From Rhodothermia bacterium (lineage in GTDB: Bacteria > Bacteroidota > Rhodothermia > Balneolales > Balneolaceae), in contig JAUICM010000007.1 of the NCBI GenBank assembly GCA_030427885.1, positions 1 through 64,000 of the forward strand: DNA of 64,000 nt. Reading direction: 5' to 3'. A program made the translations under genes and the position numbers. This document shows positions 1 through 8,111 of this stretch, in pieces (position 1 is the stretch's first letter; each line of letters opens with the position of its first letter). The notes below the pieces were generated by a model, which saw nothing but the letters and a program-made list of their open reading frames with translations, did not search any database and was not told the origin of the DNA.

Positions 1-1
1 T

Positions 2-877
2 TGGTTATATGATATCTGGGGTTCCTCACCGGAAGATGTTTGGGCCGTAGCCTCCAGTGGACTTCATACGCTGTGGCATTTTGATGGAGAAAGCTGGGAG
101 CCTGCACAGAACATTTATTCTTTCGAAACAGTATTTGGGTTTTCTGAGGCCGATGTATGGGCTGCAGGAAGTGACGGGAGGATATATCACTTTGATGGGG
201 GTTCCTGGAAATTGAATTACACGTTTAATAAGCCTGACATGTATTCCGGTTCCGTTATGGATATCTGGGGGGAATCTGCTTCAGATGTATATGCAGTAGG
301 GACTTTTTATATGTCAAATGACTCTGATGCAGAGGGTTTTATACTGCACTATAATGGTAAGGAGTGGAGTGAAGTGCTAACAACGGATTTTGGAATCCAA
401 TTCATACGAATACGCGCAATAAAGAACAGGGTTAATTTACTTGGGTTTAATATGGATACCTATCCTGATAGCATGTTCTTTTATGAAATTGGAAAAAATA
501 ATTTGATAGAACTGTATTCTACTAATGCGCTCCAGACTAATGGGTTCAGTTTTAACAGAATAGGGGATGAAATCTATTATGTAATAGGAAATACCATTAA
601 CCTATATAGAAACGGGGAGTTTAAAGAATGGAAGCTTGTGAATGAGCCTGAATTTGGATACCAAATTTATGGGCGTAATGAGAAAGATATTTTTATGAGA
701 ATGAGAAATGGTCTTGCCCATTATAATGGGGACAACATTTATTATCTCTTTGATATCACTTCAACACTTTTGACGATGAGCTTTAATGCGATGTTATTCG
801 ATGAGGAAGTCTTTTTTCTTGTGAATGATTTTAACAATGGAACGAATTTAATTTACCACGGAACTTTAGAGGATTAA
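2..877 (+). CDS. W-rich repeat (propeller-like) protein, 3' part
   Basis: The reading frame is open from base 2, so the gene begins outside the window; an internal Met at 212 is not the true start. The visible 291 residues carry at least three repeats of the form DIWG-S-EDVWAVG followed by I-HFDG-SW (near window positions 14, 150 and 259). Such repeats are typical of exported beta-propeller proteins of Bacteroidota-type genomes. The last 150 residues lose the clear repeat. There is no T9SS sorting domain at the C terminus, so it may be a lipoprotein whose signal lies upstream. Function is unknown; a binding or surface role is only inference. Confidence 0.75.
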   Translation, partial: WLYDIWGSSPEDVWAVASSGLHTLWHFDGESWEPAQNIYSFETVFGFSEADVWAAGSDGRIYHFDGGSWKLNYTFNKPDMYSGSVMDIWGESASDVYAVGTFYMSNDSDAEGFILHYNGKEWSEVLTTDFGIQFIRIRAIKNRVNLLGFNMDTYPDSMFFYEIGKNNLIELYSTNALQTNGFSFNRIGDEIYYVIGNTINLYRNGEFKEWKLVNEPEFGYQIYGRNEKDIFMRMRNGLAHYNGDNIYYLFDITSTLLTMSFNAMLFDEEVFFLVNDFNNGTNLIYHGTLED

Positions 878-905
878 CCGAGGAATGAGGGAGAGTAAGA
901 GAACA

Positions 906-997
906 TTGAACATTGAATGTTGAATGTTGAGTGTTGAGTGTTGAGTGTTGAGTGTTGAACATCGTCACTCGTCCTTTGTCAATCGTCCTTCGTCCTT
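906..997. repeat. two back-to-back arrays of imperfect 7-nt repeats
   Basis: Positions 906-961 hold eight consecutive 7-nt units starting TTGA (TTGAACA, TTGAATG twice, TTGAGTG four times, TTGAACA). Positions 963-997 hold five 7-nt units of the form YGTCNNT (CGTCCTT three times). The array fills the gap between the convergent genes ending at 877 and 1002. Confidence 0.85.
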
Positions 998-1001
998 CTA
1001 T

Positions 1002-1715
1002 CTACTTCCCGTACAGGATAAAAATAGCGGGGCGTTTGTTATAATCCGGGCGCTGGATCTTCTGCCATTCACCGATCTCCATGGAACGAATGTCTTCGGT
1101 AGGTAAGGTGAGGTCGGTGGCGACACACAGTCTTGTTAACGGGTTACAGGTTTCCAGAATTGCTTTCAGGATCTCGTTATTTCGGTAAGGAGCTTCCATA
1201 AAGATCTGGGTGCGGTCGTGTCGCCGTGATTCGCCTTCCAGCTGTATGATGGATTGCTTTCGTTTCTTGGCATCGATAGGCAGATAGCCATGAAAGGCAA
1301 AAGACTGTCCATTGAATCCGGATGCCATCAATGCCATTAGGATGGAAGAAGGTCCGACAAGTGGTACTACTTTGATCCCATTCTGATGGGCCATTTTAAC
1401 CAGTTTAGCACCGGGATCCGCTACTGCCGGGGCTCCGGCTTCCGACATGATTCCCATATCCCGTCCTGCTTTGAGGGGCTTCAGGAAGGAAAAGATCTCC
1501 TGGTCGGGTGTGTTTTTGTTCAGAGGATAGAAATCGATCTTGTATTCGGGGATGGTATCGCCCACCCACTGCAGAAATTTTACCGAGGTCTGGATATTCT
1601 CCACCACCATGGCATCAAGCTTACGAATGATATTAAGAGTGAATTCCGGAATGGTGTTATTCTCCGGGGTTTTACCCAGAGTGGTGGGGATGAGATAAAG
1701 AGTTCCTTTGGCCAT
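1002..1715 (-). CDS. RsmI-like tetrapyrrole-methylase-fold SAM methyltransferase
   Basis: A 237-residue protein of the tetrapyrrole (corrin/porphyrin) methylase fold, closest in look to RsmI, which 2'-O-methylates C1402 of 16S rRNA. It opens with GTLYLIPTTLG and contains MGIMSEAGAPAVADPG (around residues 88-103) and VPLVGPSSILMALMASGFNGQSFAFHGYLP, all typical of RsmI. It is about 40-50 residues shorter than the E. coli enzyme and lacks the usual C-terminal extension, a short form I associate with Bacteroidota. The start overlaps the stop of the upstream gene by one base (TAATG), so translation is probably coupled within a three-gene minus-strand operon (3351 to 1002). Target specificity of the short form is not shown by sequence. 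Confidence 0.85.
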   Translation of the reverse strand: MAKGTLYLIPTTLGKTPENNTIPEFTLNIIRKLDAMVVENIQTSVKFLQWVGDTIPEYKIDFYPLNKNTPDQEIFSFLKPLKAGRDMGIMSEAGAPAVADPGAKLVKMAHQNGIKVVPLVGPSSILMALMASGFNGQSFAFHGYLPIDAKKRKQSIIQLEGESRRHDRTQIFMEAPYRNNEILKAILETCNPLTRLCVATDLTLPTEDIRSMEIGEWQKIQRPDYNKRPAIFILYGK

Positions 1716-2197
1716 TATTGATCCACCCGTTCTATGATGATCTCTTCTTCGCCGTCACGCAGTTGTTTGTTGGCAAACCGGGTGGCTGTAATACTAACAA
1801 CAGAGAGTACGATAAAGCCGATACCGGCAATGAAGGTGTTAAAGAGAGAGGTTTCTTTTTGTAGTTCATATGTTGGGATCATTACGATCTCCTGAAATGC
1901 ACCCGGCAGATATCGTATCGGGATCACCTGGGTATCGATGATACGCTGGGCCATCTGGATGGAGAGGGATAGCTTTCGTTCGTGATGTGCTCCGGATTCG
2001 TCTATGAACTGGATGACCACATATCCATTACTTTGAGCAGCAATCTGTTTGATGTCGAATTCAGTAACATCAGCAGCAATACTGGTTCCGTTTTCATAGG
2101 TATGAATGGTGCCATAATAAACCATCACCTGTTGACTTAAAATGAAGCCAAGATAAATGGGAAGCAGCCAGATGAGATAAAGGAATCGGTATTTCAC
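1715..2197 (-). CDS. hypothetical membrane protein with two TM segments
   Basis: A 160-residue protein that I do not recognise. A hydrophobic N-terminal segment (about residues 5-25) is followed by roughly 90 residues of beta-rich, probably periplasmic sequence, then a second membrane segment (FIAGIGFIVLSVVSITAT, about 125-143) and a short acidic cytoplasmic tail. It overlaps both neighbours: its ATG shares four bases (ATGA) with the stop of the upstream gene, and its stop overlaps the start of the methylase gene by one base. The topology resembles small DUF3592-like membrane proteins, but I cannot confirm membership. Confidence 0.8.
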   Translation of the reverse strand: MKYRFLYLIWLLPIYLGFILSQQVMVYYGTIHTYENGTSIAADVTEFDIKQIAAQSNGYVVIQFIDESGAHHERKLSLSIQMAQRIIDTQVIPIRYLPGAFQEIVMIPTYELQKETSLFNTFIAGIGFIVLSVVSITATRFANKQLRDGEEEIIIERVDQ

Positions 2198-3351
2198 TTG
2201 TTATTTGAAATTTGTTGTTTCGTTATTTCATACAAAGCAGGATCCCAGATCAGGCGTTGCTGATAATCTTCCTGCATGTGATTTGCGGAAAGGTGCAGCC
2301 AGAATGCTACTGGTAAACGATCGAAGAAGACTGCCTGAGCTGAAGTATGTCCGTCATAAATACTGGTTCCCACATCGATCCCACTGAGCATGCCCATCCG
2401 GTTATCATAAATGGCTCCATACTCTGAGAAACTACGCTGAATAGCATCACCACCAAATACCCACTGCATTTTTTCTTTTACTTTGCGGGATACATCCGGC
2501 GAAATGATCTCTCCCCTATATAATGCGGCCATCAGCCCGGCTATTTCCCGGGGAGTGGTCTGAGGAAAAAGTGCAAGGGCATCCCGTTCTTCAATAAAGC
2601 TCAAACCCAGTCTGTTGTCTTCGAATATCTGTTTTACTTCAGTGTGGAATTCAGGGTCATCTTTAAATTTGAGTGCCAGTTCTGCGATCTCATCACTAGT
2701 CAGTGTTGTACTTGTATCACTGATTTCGGGATGAATGGACATATACAATCCAGCAAATGGGAGTGGAACATCAGTATGCTCAGTTCCCAGGGATTCCATT
2801 ACCGATTTGATGTTATCATACCCCAGCCGGAACCAGAGATAATCAGAAGCCGCAAGGTCATTGGTTTCGATCAGGATGGAAACCAGCTTATCCAGGGTAG
2901 TAGTTTCATCAGCATCTACTTCGAGCAGATTGTAGGTTTTTTTATGCGCTTCCTCACTTACTTTGTTGAGGGTCAGTTTTTCGACTTCAGGTAATTTAAC
3001 AGGCTCGCCAGGATTGATGATTCCTTCAGAAACCTGTCGCTCATATTCCACCAAAAGAAAGAAATTGGAAAGGGTACCCATAGTTCTGGATACATCTGCC
3101 TGGTAATAAATGCCGGAGTCAGGATCATTTACGTTAAAAGAAACCACAGACATAAATTCGGGGTGCTGACCCAGGAACTCAGTGAGGCCTTTCAGAGAAT
3201 ATGTGCTTTCAACATATTCGTAGCCATCACGCATTCCATCATTATTCGCAAAAAGAGTTTTGAAACCTGAATAGTTGAGGCCGATCACAGCAGCCAGTAC
3301 AAAAATGGAAATTCCGCCGATGCCTAAAATGAATAAGAGAGCTCTCTTCAA
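2194..3351 (-). CDS. class A beta-lactamase-fold protein, probably catalytically inactive
   Basis: A 385-residue protein with an N-terminal membrane anchor (residues 5-25) and a periplasmic domain that follows the layout of the beta-lactamase2/serine hydrolase fold. The GTLSNFFLLVEYERQVSEG stretch sits where SxxK-motif helices normally lie, ETNDLAASDYL where the SDN loop lies, and MLSGIDVGTSIYDG where the KTG strand lies. In all three places the expected residues are changed (SNFF for SxxK, TND for SDN, DVG for KTG). It is the first gene of a three-gene operon. It may act as a peptidoglycan or peptide binder, or the placement of motifs may be wrong. Fold assignment is moderately sure, inactivity is inference. 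Confidence 0.7.
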   Translation of the reverse strand: MKRALLFILGIGGISIFVLAAVIGLNYSGFKTLFANNDGMRDGYEYVESTYSLKGLTEFLGQHPEFMSVVSFNVNDPDSGIYYQADVSRTMGTLSNFFLLVEYERQVSEGIINPGEPVKLPEVEKLTLNKVSEEAHKKTYNLLEVDADETTTLDKLVSILIETNDLAASDYLWFRLGYDNIKSVMESLGTEHTDVPLPFAGLYMSIHPEISDTSTTLTSDEIAELALKFKDDPEFHTEVKQIFEDNRLGLSFIEERDALALFPQTTPREIAGLMAALYRGEIISPDVSRKVKEKMQWVFGGDAIQRSFSEYGAIYDNRMGMLSGIDVGTSIYDGHTSAQAVFFDRLPVAFWLHLSANHMQEDYQQRLIWDPALYEITKQQISNNK

Positions 3352-3419
3352 TGCCTTGTCAGTTCTTCGTTAGAAATAAATCAATAAAGATACGAAGAAG
3401 AATGACGAACGACCATAGA

Positions 3420-3461
3420 GAACACCGAACGTTGAACACTGATCTTCGAACACCGAATAAG
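3420..3461. repeat. imperfect 7-nt repeat array, unit GAACNNN
   Basis: Six consecutive 7-nt units (GAACACC, GAACGTT, GAACACT, GATCTTC, GAACACC, GAATAAG) lie between the operon starting at 3351 and the gene ending at 3494. Confidence 0.75.
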
Positions 3462-3493
3462 GATTATTGTTTGTCTTTGGTCTGTAGTCGTTC

Positions 3494-4732
3494 TTAATAG
3501 AGCGCACGCATTATTATTCCGCATAGCCATGCACCGTAAGTACCAACTGCATAACCAAGAACAGCTAAAAGAACACCTACCGGTGCCAGTGAAGGATGAA
3601 ATGCAGCAGCTACAACAGGCGCGGAGGCAGCACCACCCACATTAGCCTGACTACCTACAGCAACAAAGAAGAAAGGGGCTTTGATGAGCTTTCCAACACC
3701 AAGAAGTACTCCAACGTGGATCAGTATCCAGACTAAACCAATGGCAAAGAACCATGGAACTTCTCCGATAGCACTTAGATCCATTTTCATCCCAATGGTC
3801 ATAACAAGGATGTAGAGAAATAAACTTGCTACATTGGAAGCACCAGCGCCTTCCAGTTTTCGAGCTTTTGTAAAAGAGGAAAGTAAGCCTCCCGTTGTGG
3901 CTATCACTACAATCCAGAAAAATGAAGAGTCCAGACTTAGTTTTTTAAGAACGGGAATATTTTCACCTATCCAGGGGCCGAGGAAATTTCCCACTAAGTG
4001 ACCGATTGCGGTAAGCGCAAAAGCAATAGCTGCAATTTGTGTCAAGTCAACAAAGCTTGGTATTCGGGCGATACTGGCTTTGTATTCTTCAATGTTTTTC
4101 CTCACGGAATCAATAGCAGAGGAATCAGCCTTGAACCATTTGTCCACCCTTTCTGAGATACCGGCTCCGTATAAAAGAAAGGCCATCCAGATATTTGCTA
4201 CTACGATATCTACGGCAATCATGGCTGTGAAAAGGGAGTCACTTGCTTCGAATACTTCCAGCATAGCGGTTTGATTTGCACTACCTCCGATCCAGCTTCC
4301 TGCAATTGTAGCCAGTCCCCGGTATACCTCGTCGTGTTCGTTGGCAGCAATTAAAATGTCGGGATTTATTGTCCCAACGATAAGCATAGCTAATGGGCCA
4401 CCAATAATGATTCCCACAGTTCCTGCAAAAAACATTGCAACGGCTCTCCAGCCAAGGCTCATAATTCCCTTAAAGTCTATACTTATAGTGAACAACACTA
4501 AACTGGCAGGAAGCAAATACCTTGATGCAACAAAGTATAGATTGGATTCCTCAGGTGAGATAATGTTAAGAGAACTGTAGATAGAAGGAACAAAATAACA
4601 CAAAAGAACTGTGGGGAAGAAGGTATAGAACTTCTTTAGAAATGGTTTTTCACTTTTAGATCCCGTAAAGATCAGGGCCATGGTGACCATGAGCAGACCA
4701 AAGACTACCGCATCGTTCGTTATTAAAGGCAT
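3494..4732 (-). CDS. DUF819 family integral membrane protein
   Basis: A 412-residue polytopic membrane protein with about ten to twelve hydrophobic segments. The opening (ITNDAVVFGLLMVTMALIF), the LASRYLLPASLVLFTISID-like stretch around residue 90, the GSWIGGSANQTAM motif around residue 150 and the glycine- and alanine-rich GSQANVGGAASAPVVAAAFHP near the C terminus are typical of the DUF819 (YjcL-like) family. The GG-S-NQ and NVGG-ASAP pairs resemble the re-entrant motifs of secondary transporters. The family has no agreed substrate, although distant similarity to glutamate or 2-hydroxycarboxylate symporters has been discussed. It stands alone, with no obvious operon partner. Confidence 0.85.
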   Translation of the reverse strand: MPLITNDAVVFGLLMVTMALIFTGSKSEKPFLKKFYTFFPTVLLCYFVPSIYSSLNIISPEESNLYFVASRYLLPASLVLFTISIDFKGIMSLGWRAVAMFFAGTVGIIIGGPLAMLIVGTINPDILIAANEHDEVYRGLATIAGSWIGGSANQTAMLEVFEASDSLFTAMIAVDIVVANIWMAFLLYGAGISERVDKWFKADSSAIDSVRKNIEEYKASIARIPSFVDLTQIAAIAFALTAIGHLVGNFLGPWIGENIPVLKKLSLDSSFFWIVVIATTGGLLSSFTKARKLEGAGASNVASLFLYILVMTIGMKMDLSAIGEVPWFFAIGLVWILIHVGVLLGVGKLIKAPFFFVAVGSQANVGGAASAPVVAAAFHPSLAPVGVLLAVLGYAVGTYGAWLCGIIMRALY

Positions 4733-4769
4733 AGGAAGAGCTTGATTTATTTTTTATCGCGAAGAATAG

Positions 4770-4850
4770 GCGCAATGAAGCAAAGTTGCAAAGGCGAAGA
4801 AAGGGTTGGAGTAGCAAAGTGACAAAGGCGCATAGGCACAAAGTGAAGGT
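4770..4850. repeat. imperfect 8-nt repeat array, core CAAAG
   Basis: Roughly ten 8-nt units built on NNNCAAAG (for example TAGCAAAG, TGACAAAG, GCACAAAG) run from about 4770 to 4850, followed by the partly complementary TTTGTGCCTGTTTGCCTC. Similar sequence occurs at 13550-13619 and 31070-31107. On the minus strand it gives leucine- and cysteine-rich nonsense that should not be annotated as protein. Confidence 0.7.
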
Positions 4851-4892
4851 GTCTGCTTTGTGCCTGTTTGCCTCTGAACCTTTATTCCTTCA

Positions 4893-6098
4893 TTAAACTC
4901 CAAAGAAATAGATCAGAATATCATCCAGCTGGGCACTCCAGGCGCCCCATGAGTGACCCTCATTCACTTCCAGGTATTTGATCTTATATCCTTTTTTATC
5001 GAAAACCTGTTTCATCAAACGGGTATCAGGGGTATTGTCGCCAATAGTACCAGTGCTCATGAATATCTTAGGCGGTGTCCCGTCAAATTCCCGAACCATA
5101 TTATAGATGGCTTCTTTATACCAGAAAGCAGGGGCCTGAATAGCAGCCATCCCAAATACATCCGGTTTGGTGAAAGCAAAATAGGTGGAATTTAATCCCC
5201 CTAAAGAAGTTCCAAGAATAGCTCTTGCGTTGGCAGTAGGGTTAGTTTTGAAATCGGTGTCAATTTTTGGAATTAATTCTTTTACAAAGAACCCGAGGTA
5301 TTGAGGATCCAGACCCATTTCATCTGTTCTGCGATTACTTCCTTCATCACCCGGATCTATGGGGGATACAAAAACCGCAATAACCGGTTCCATCTTTTTA
5401 AGATGAATCAGATTATCCAGCATAATGACCATAGTACCAAGGCTATCATCGGAGTATTCCGGACCATCGGTTACATAGATCACCGAAAGATCGCTCATAT
5501 TTTCATATCCTGACGGAGTATAAACCTGATAATTAACAGAGTATCCAAGTTCTTTACTGTTGATTGATTTAACAGTTGATATTGTACCCTGAGCTGCATC
5601 AGGAATGCGTTTTTTAAGTGGCTCAGGAGAATAATCAGGCATACGCAATTCGGAATTAGGGCCGAAACCGCTCCATTGGTGATAAGGATTCGCCGGGTCA
5701 AGGATCCAGTCCTTGTCATCAACAGCGATCTTGTAATCCAGACGAGCATCAGGTGGAAATGTAGTTTTAAGCATCCAGATATTGGTGCCTGCGACCTGAG
5801 TCCCTTTATTTTTATAGGCTTTGAATTCCCCCCAGGAGTTGAAGTCACCGTGCCATTGTACGCTATTTGCAGAACCTCTGTATAAGAACACAACCGAGGA
5901 GTCAGAGGTATATGGGATCTGGTTTTCAGATCGTAAAGATTCCCACAATTGATCAGCTTTTAAACTCCGGAGGGAATCATCCTTAATTGAAGAGAGATCA
6001 TTTAATTCACTCTCCAGCCATGCTGTACCGGAGTCTGGTCCCGGACAGGAGCAGGAAATCAACAAAATTAACGCAGCTAACGCATAAAAAGATCGCAT
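4893..6098 (-). CDS. exported lipoprotein esterase with N-terminal E-set/CBM48-like domain
   Basis: An alpha/beta-hydrolase of the putative esterase (Fes/IroE/esterase D-like) family. I chose the ATG at 6098 rather than the one at 6140 because it directly opens a lipoprotein signal (MRSFYALAALILLIS followed by C). Residues about 55-165 look like an early-set (CBM48/AMPK glycogen-binding-like) domain (VFLYRGSANSVQWHGDFNSW). The C-terminal catalytic domain has the nucleophile elbow ILGTSLGG and a late EGHSWGAW histidine. This two-domain layout is common in carbohydrate or siderophore esterases of Bacteroidota. The actual substrate cannot be read from sequence. It is followed after 70 bases by the next minus-strand gene region but shows no clear operon. 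Confidence 0.85.
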   Translation of the reverse strand: MRSFYALAALILLISCSCPGPDSGTAWLESELNDLSSIKDDSLRSLKADQLWESLRSENQIPYTSDSSVVFLYRGSANSVQWHGDFNSWGEFKAYKNKGTQVAGTNIWMLKTTFPPDARLDYKIAVDDKDWILDPANPYHQWSGFGPNSELRMPDYSPEPLKKRIPDAAQGTISTVKSINSKELGYSVNYQVYTPSGYENMSDLSVIYVTDGPEYSDDSLGTMVIMLDNLIHLKKMEPVIAVFVSPIDPGDEGSNRRTDEMGLDPQYLGFFVKELIPKIDTDFKTNPTANARAILGTSLGGLNSTYFAFTKPDVFGMAAIQAPAFWYKEAIYNMVREFDGTPPKIFMSTGTIGDNTPDTRLMKQVFDKKGYKIKYLEVNEGHSWGAWSAQLDDILIYFFGV

Positions 6099-6169
6099 AA
6101 GTTCACCCAATTTGGTACCTGATTCACTAATGGTGAACATACAAAATTGTAGGCATTCTTCAGTATTAA

Positions 6170-6472
6170 TTACTGACTATCAGATGAGGGAGACTGGACG
6201 GGCAGATTTTCCCAATCGGGGTTAAGCGATTCGATAAGGTCAATTTTCTTGATCCGGTTCCATGAATTGAGTTCGCTCTCGCGGAAGAAGGCTTCCTGTT
6301 CTGTTCCAAATTCCTCAAACCAAACGATCCTGTTTATATCAAACAGGCGGGATGTCTCTGAAAGCAGTGAGAATTCTTTTTCCTCAATAACCTTATCGAG
6401 ATCAGTGGTGATTCCGGTGTATAGCACACCATTCTTTTTATTAGTGACTATATAGGTATAAAAATGTTCCAT
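6170..6472 (-). CDS. GIY-YIG domain protein with altered active-site residues
   Basis: A 100-residue protein of the GIY-YIG nuclease superfamily (UPF0213-like small form). The two strands of the domain are visible as YTYIVTNKKNGVLYTGITTDL, and the C-terminal half has the usual layout EAFFRESELNSWNRIKKIDLIESLNPDWENL with the metal-binding Glu. The central helix reads DLDKVIEEKEF where active members carry DLxxRxxxH, so the catalytic arginine and the histidine appear to be missing. It may be an inactive or diverged member. It stands between the esterase and lysC with short gaps. Confidence 0.8.
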   Translation of the reverse strand: MEHFYTYIVTNKKNGVLYTGITTDLDKVIEEKEFSLLSETSRLFDINRIVWFEEFGTEQEAFFRESELNSWNRIKKIDLIESLNPDWENLPVQSPSSDSQ

Positions 6473-6604
6473 ACCCGTAAGACCGGTTCAGAAGGTATTC
6501 CTTACAGATGAAGCGTCTTCTTTTTAGTAAAATTAGTTTAAGGGATTTCGTGAACATCTCTTTATTTTACGAATTCACTCATTACTCATATAAAAACAAA
6601 GAAA

Positions 6605-7930
6605 ATGATCGTCTCTAAATTCGGAGGAACAAGTGTTGGAACCTTCGAAGCAATGCAGCACAGCGCTTCAATAGTAGCTGAAAATACAGATCGCAAGCTG
6701 ATCGTGATCAGTGCCACATCCGGCACCACCAATGATCTGGTAGCACTCGAGTCTCCCACACTCGGTTCAACAGAGAGAGAAGAGATCCTGATGCGGATCG
6801 AGGAGCGTCATCTTTCTATCATAAGCGAGTGCGAGAATCAGGAGGAACTGCGCAAAACTTTTTTAGGGCAGATGTCGGAGCTTCGTGAGCATCTGGATCA
6901 GACAGGAAGAGAAAAGCGCTGGAAAGATCGTTTGTATTCTTTCGGGGAGTTGATGTCGACCAGGATCTTTGTTCAGGTGCTAAAACAATATGGGATTGAA
7001 GCTGAGTGGCTGGATGCCCGCGATGTGATGAAAACAGATTCCACCTTTGGGAATGCTGCTCCTGATATCAAACAGATCGCTAAAAAGGCTAAGAAATTCA
7101 TCAAACCTGACAAAACCTATCTGACCCAGGGTTTTATCGGATCGGATATTTTCGGTAATACCACAACTCTGGGACGGGGAGGAAGTGATTATTCCGCAGC
7201 ACTATTTGCTGAGGGAGTGAATGCAGATGTACTGGAAATATGGACAGATGTTGCCGGAGTATATACCACCGATCCTCGTATTGTGCCAGATGCAAAACCC
7301 ATTTCCGAGATTACTTTTGATGAAGCTGCCGAGCTTTCGGTATTTGGAGGAAAGGTACTGCATCCGGCGACCTTAAAGCCGGCTATCCGTGGAAATGTAA
7401 AGGTAAGGGTGGCTTCAAGTAAGGATCCGTCTCAGGAAGGAACGCTGATAGTTAATACCTCGAAGGAAAGTCCGGTGATCAGAGCGATCTCACTCCGAAA
7501 AGACCAGACCCTGCTTACGGTTCATAGTCTTGATATGCTTCATCAGCATGGTTTCCTGGCAAAATTGTTTACTGTGCTGGCTAAGCACAAGATCTCCGTT
7601 GATCTGGTTACAACCTCGGAGGTAAGCGTATCGCTTACACTCGACACGGCAAACAAAGCTTCTAATAAAGTAGAACTGACTGACGAGGTCCTGAATGAGC
7701 TCAGAGGATTTTGTGAAGTGGAAGTGGAGAAAGATCTGTCACTGGTTGCTTTGATCGGTAACAGGATGGAATCGACCTCAGGAATTAGCGGGCCATTGTT
7801 CAGTCTGCTTGAGGGGTATAACATCCGTTTGGTTTGTCACGGTGCGTCTCCGAATAATGTGTGTTTCTTGGTGAAAGAAGGAACCGGGGAAGAGATCGTG
7901 AAATTGGTACATAAGAAGTTTATTGGGTAA
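6605..7930 (+). CDS. lysC: aspartate kinase
   Basis: Monofunctional aspartokinase of 441 residues: phosphorylates L-aspartate, the first committed step towards lysine/diaminopimelate, threonine and methionine. The N-terminal kinase domain starts MIVSKFGGTSVG (nucleotide-binding) and has FGELMSTRI, the GRGGSDYSAAL substrate/ATP motif and WTDVAGVYTTDPR. Two ACT regulatory domains occupy about residues 300-441 (HGFLAKLFTVLAKHKISVDLVTTSEVSVSLTLD and LEGYNIRLVCHGASPNNVCFLV), as in the lysine-sensitive LysC class. No homoserine dehydrogenase is fused. dapB and dapA follow on the same strand after 181 bases containing an inverted-repeat element, so they may be transcribed separately. Confidence 0.95.
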   Translation: MIVSKFGGTSVGTFEAMQHSASIVAENTDRKLIVISATSGTTNDLVALESPTLGSTEREEILMRIEERHLSIISECENQEELRKTFLGQMSELREHLDQTGREKRWKDRLYSFGELMSTRIFVQVLKQYGIEAEWLDARDVMKTDSTFGNAAPDIKQIAKKAKKFIKPDKTYLTQGFIGSDIFGNTTTLGRGGSDYSAALFAEGVNADVLEIWTDVAGVYTTDPRIVPDAKPISEITFDEAAELSVFGGKVLHPATLKPAIRGNVKVRVASSKDPSQEGTLIVNTSKESPVIRAISLRKDQTLLTVHSLDMLHQHGFLAKLFTVLAKHKISVDLVTTSEVSVSLTLDTANKASNKVELTDEVLNELRGFCEVEVEKDLSLVALIGNRMESTSGISGPLFSLLEGYNIRLVCHGASPNNVCFLVKEGTGEEIVKLVHKKFIG

Positions 7931-7987
7931 GAAGAAATTATAAATTATGGATTATGAATGTTGAATTGGTGTAGGGATTATTTATTA

Positions 7988-8064
7988 AAGTCATCCTGAG
8001 GATACTTCCGAAGGATCTGGTCGGGTTCAACGATTAGGTTCTTCGCTTTCGCTCAGAATGACTT
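7988..8064. repeat. inverted-repeat element family A (CATCCTGAG ends)
   Basis: A 77-bp element with imperfect terminal inverted repeats AAGTCATCCTGAG (7988-8000) and CTCAGAATGACTT (8052-8064), enclosing a CTTCGCTTTCG segment. Related copies lie at 31113-31190, 38370-38492 and 42021-42104. Confidence 0.8.
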
Positions 8065-8075
8065 AATGATCACAA

Positions 8076-8108
8076 TTCAACGTTCAGAATTCAAAAATTC
8101 AAAATTCT
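8076..8108. repeat. imperfect 7-nt repeat array, unit TTCANNN
   Basis: Four to five units starting TTCA (TTCAACG, TTCAGAA, TTCAAAAA, TTCAAAA) run directly up to the dapB ribosome-binding region. They follow the family A element. Confidence 0.65.
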
Positions 8109-8111
8109 CAA

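Noticed and set aside
1386-1721. 111-codon plus-strand frame
   Set aside because: Antisense to the RsmI-like methylase gene, whose motifs are unambiguous.
4656-4841. Minus-strand frame translating to a Leu/Cys/Phe-rich small protein
   Set aside because: It is the translation of the CAAAG octad array; such frames are well-known spurious annotations in Bacteroidota-like genomes.
6473-6604. Lysine riboswitch upstream of lysC
   Set aside because: The 132-bp leader is too short for an L-box and shows no conserved core; only a weak GAAG/CTTC hairpin is visible.
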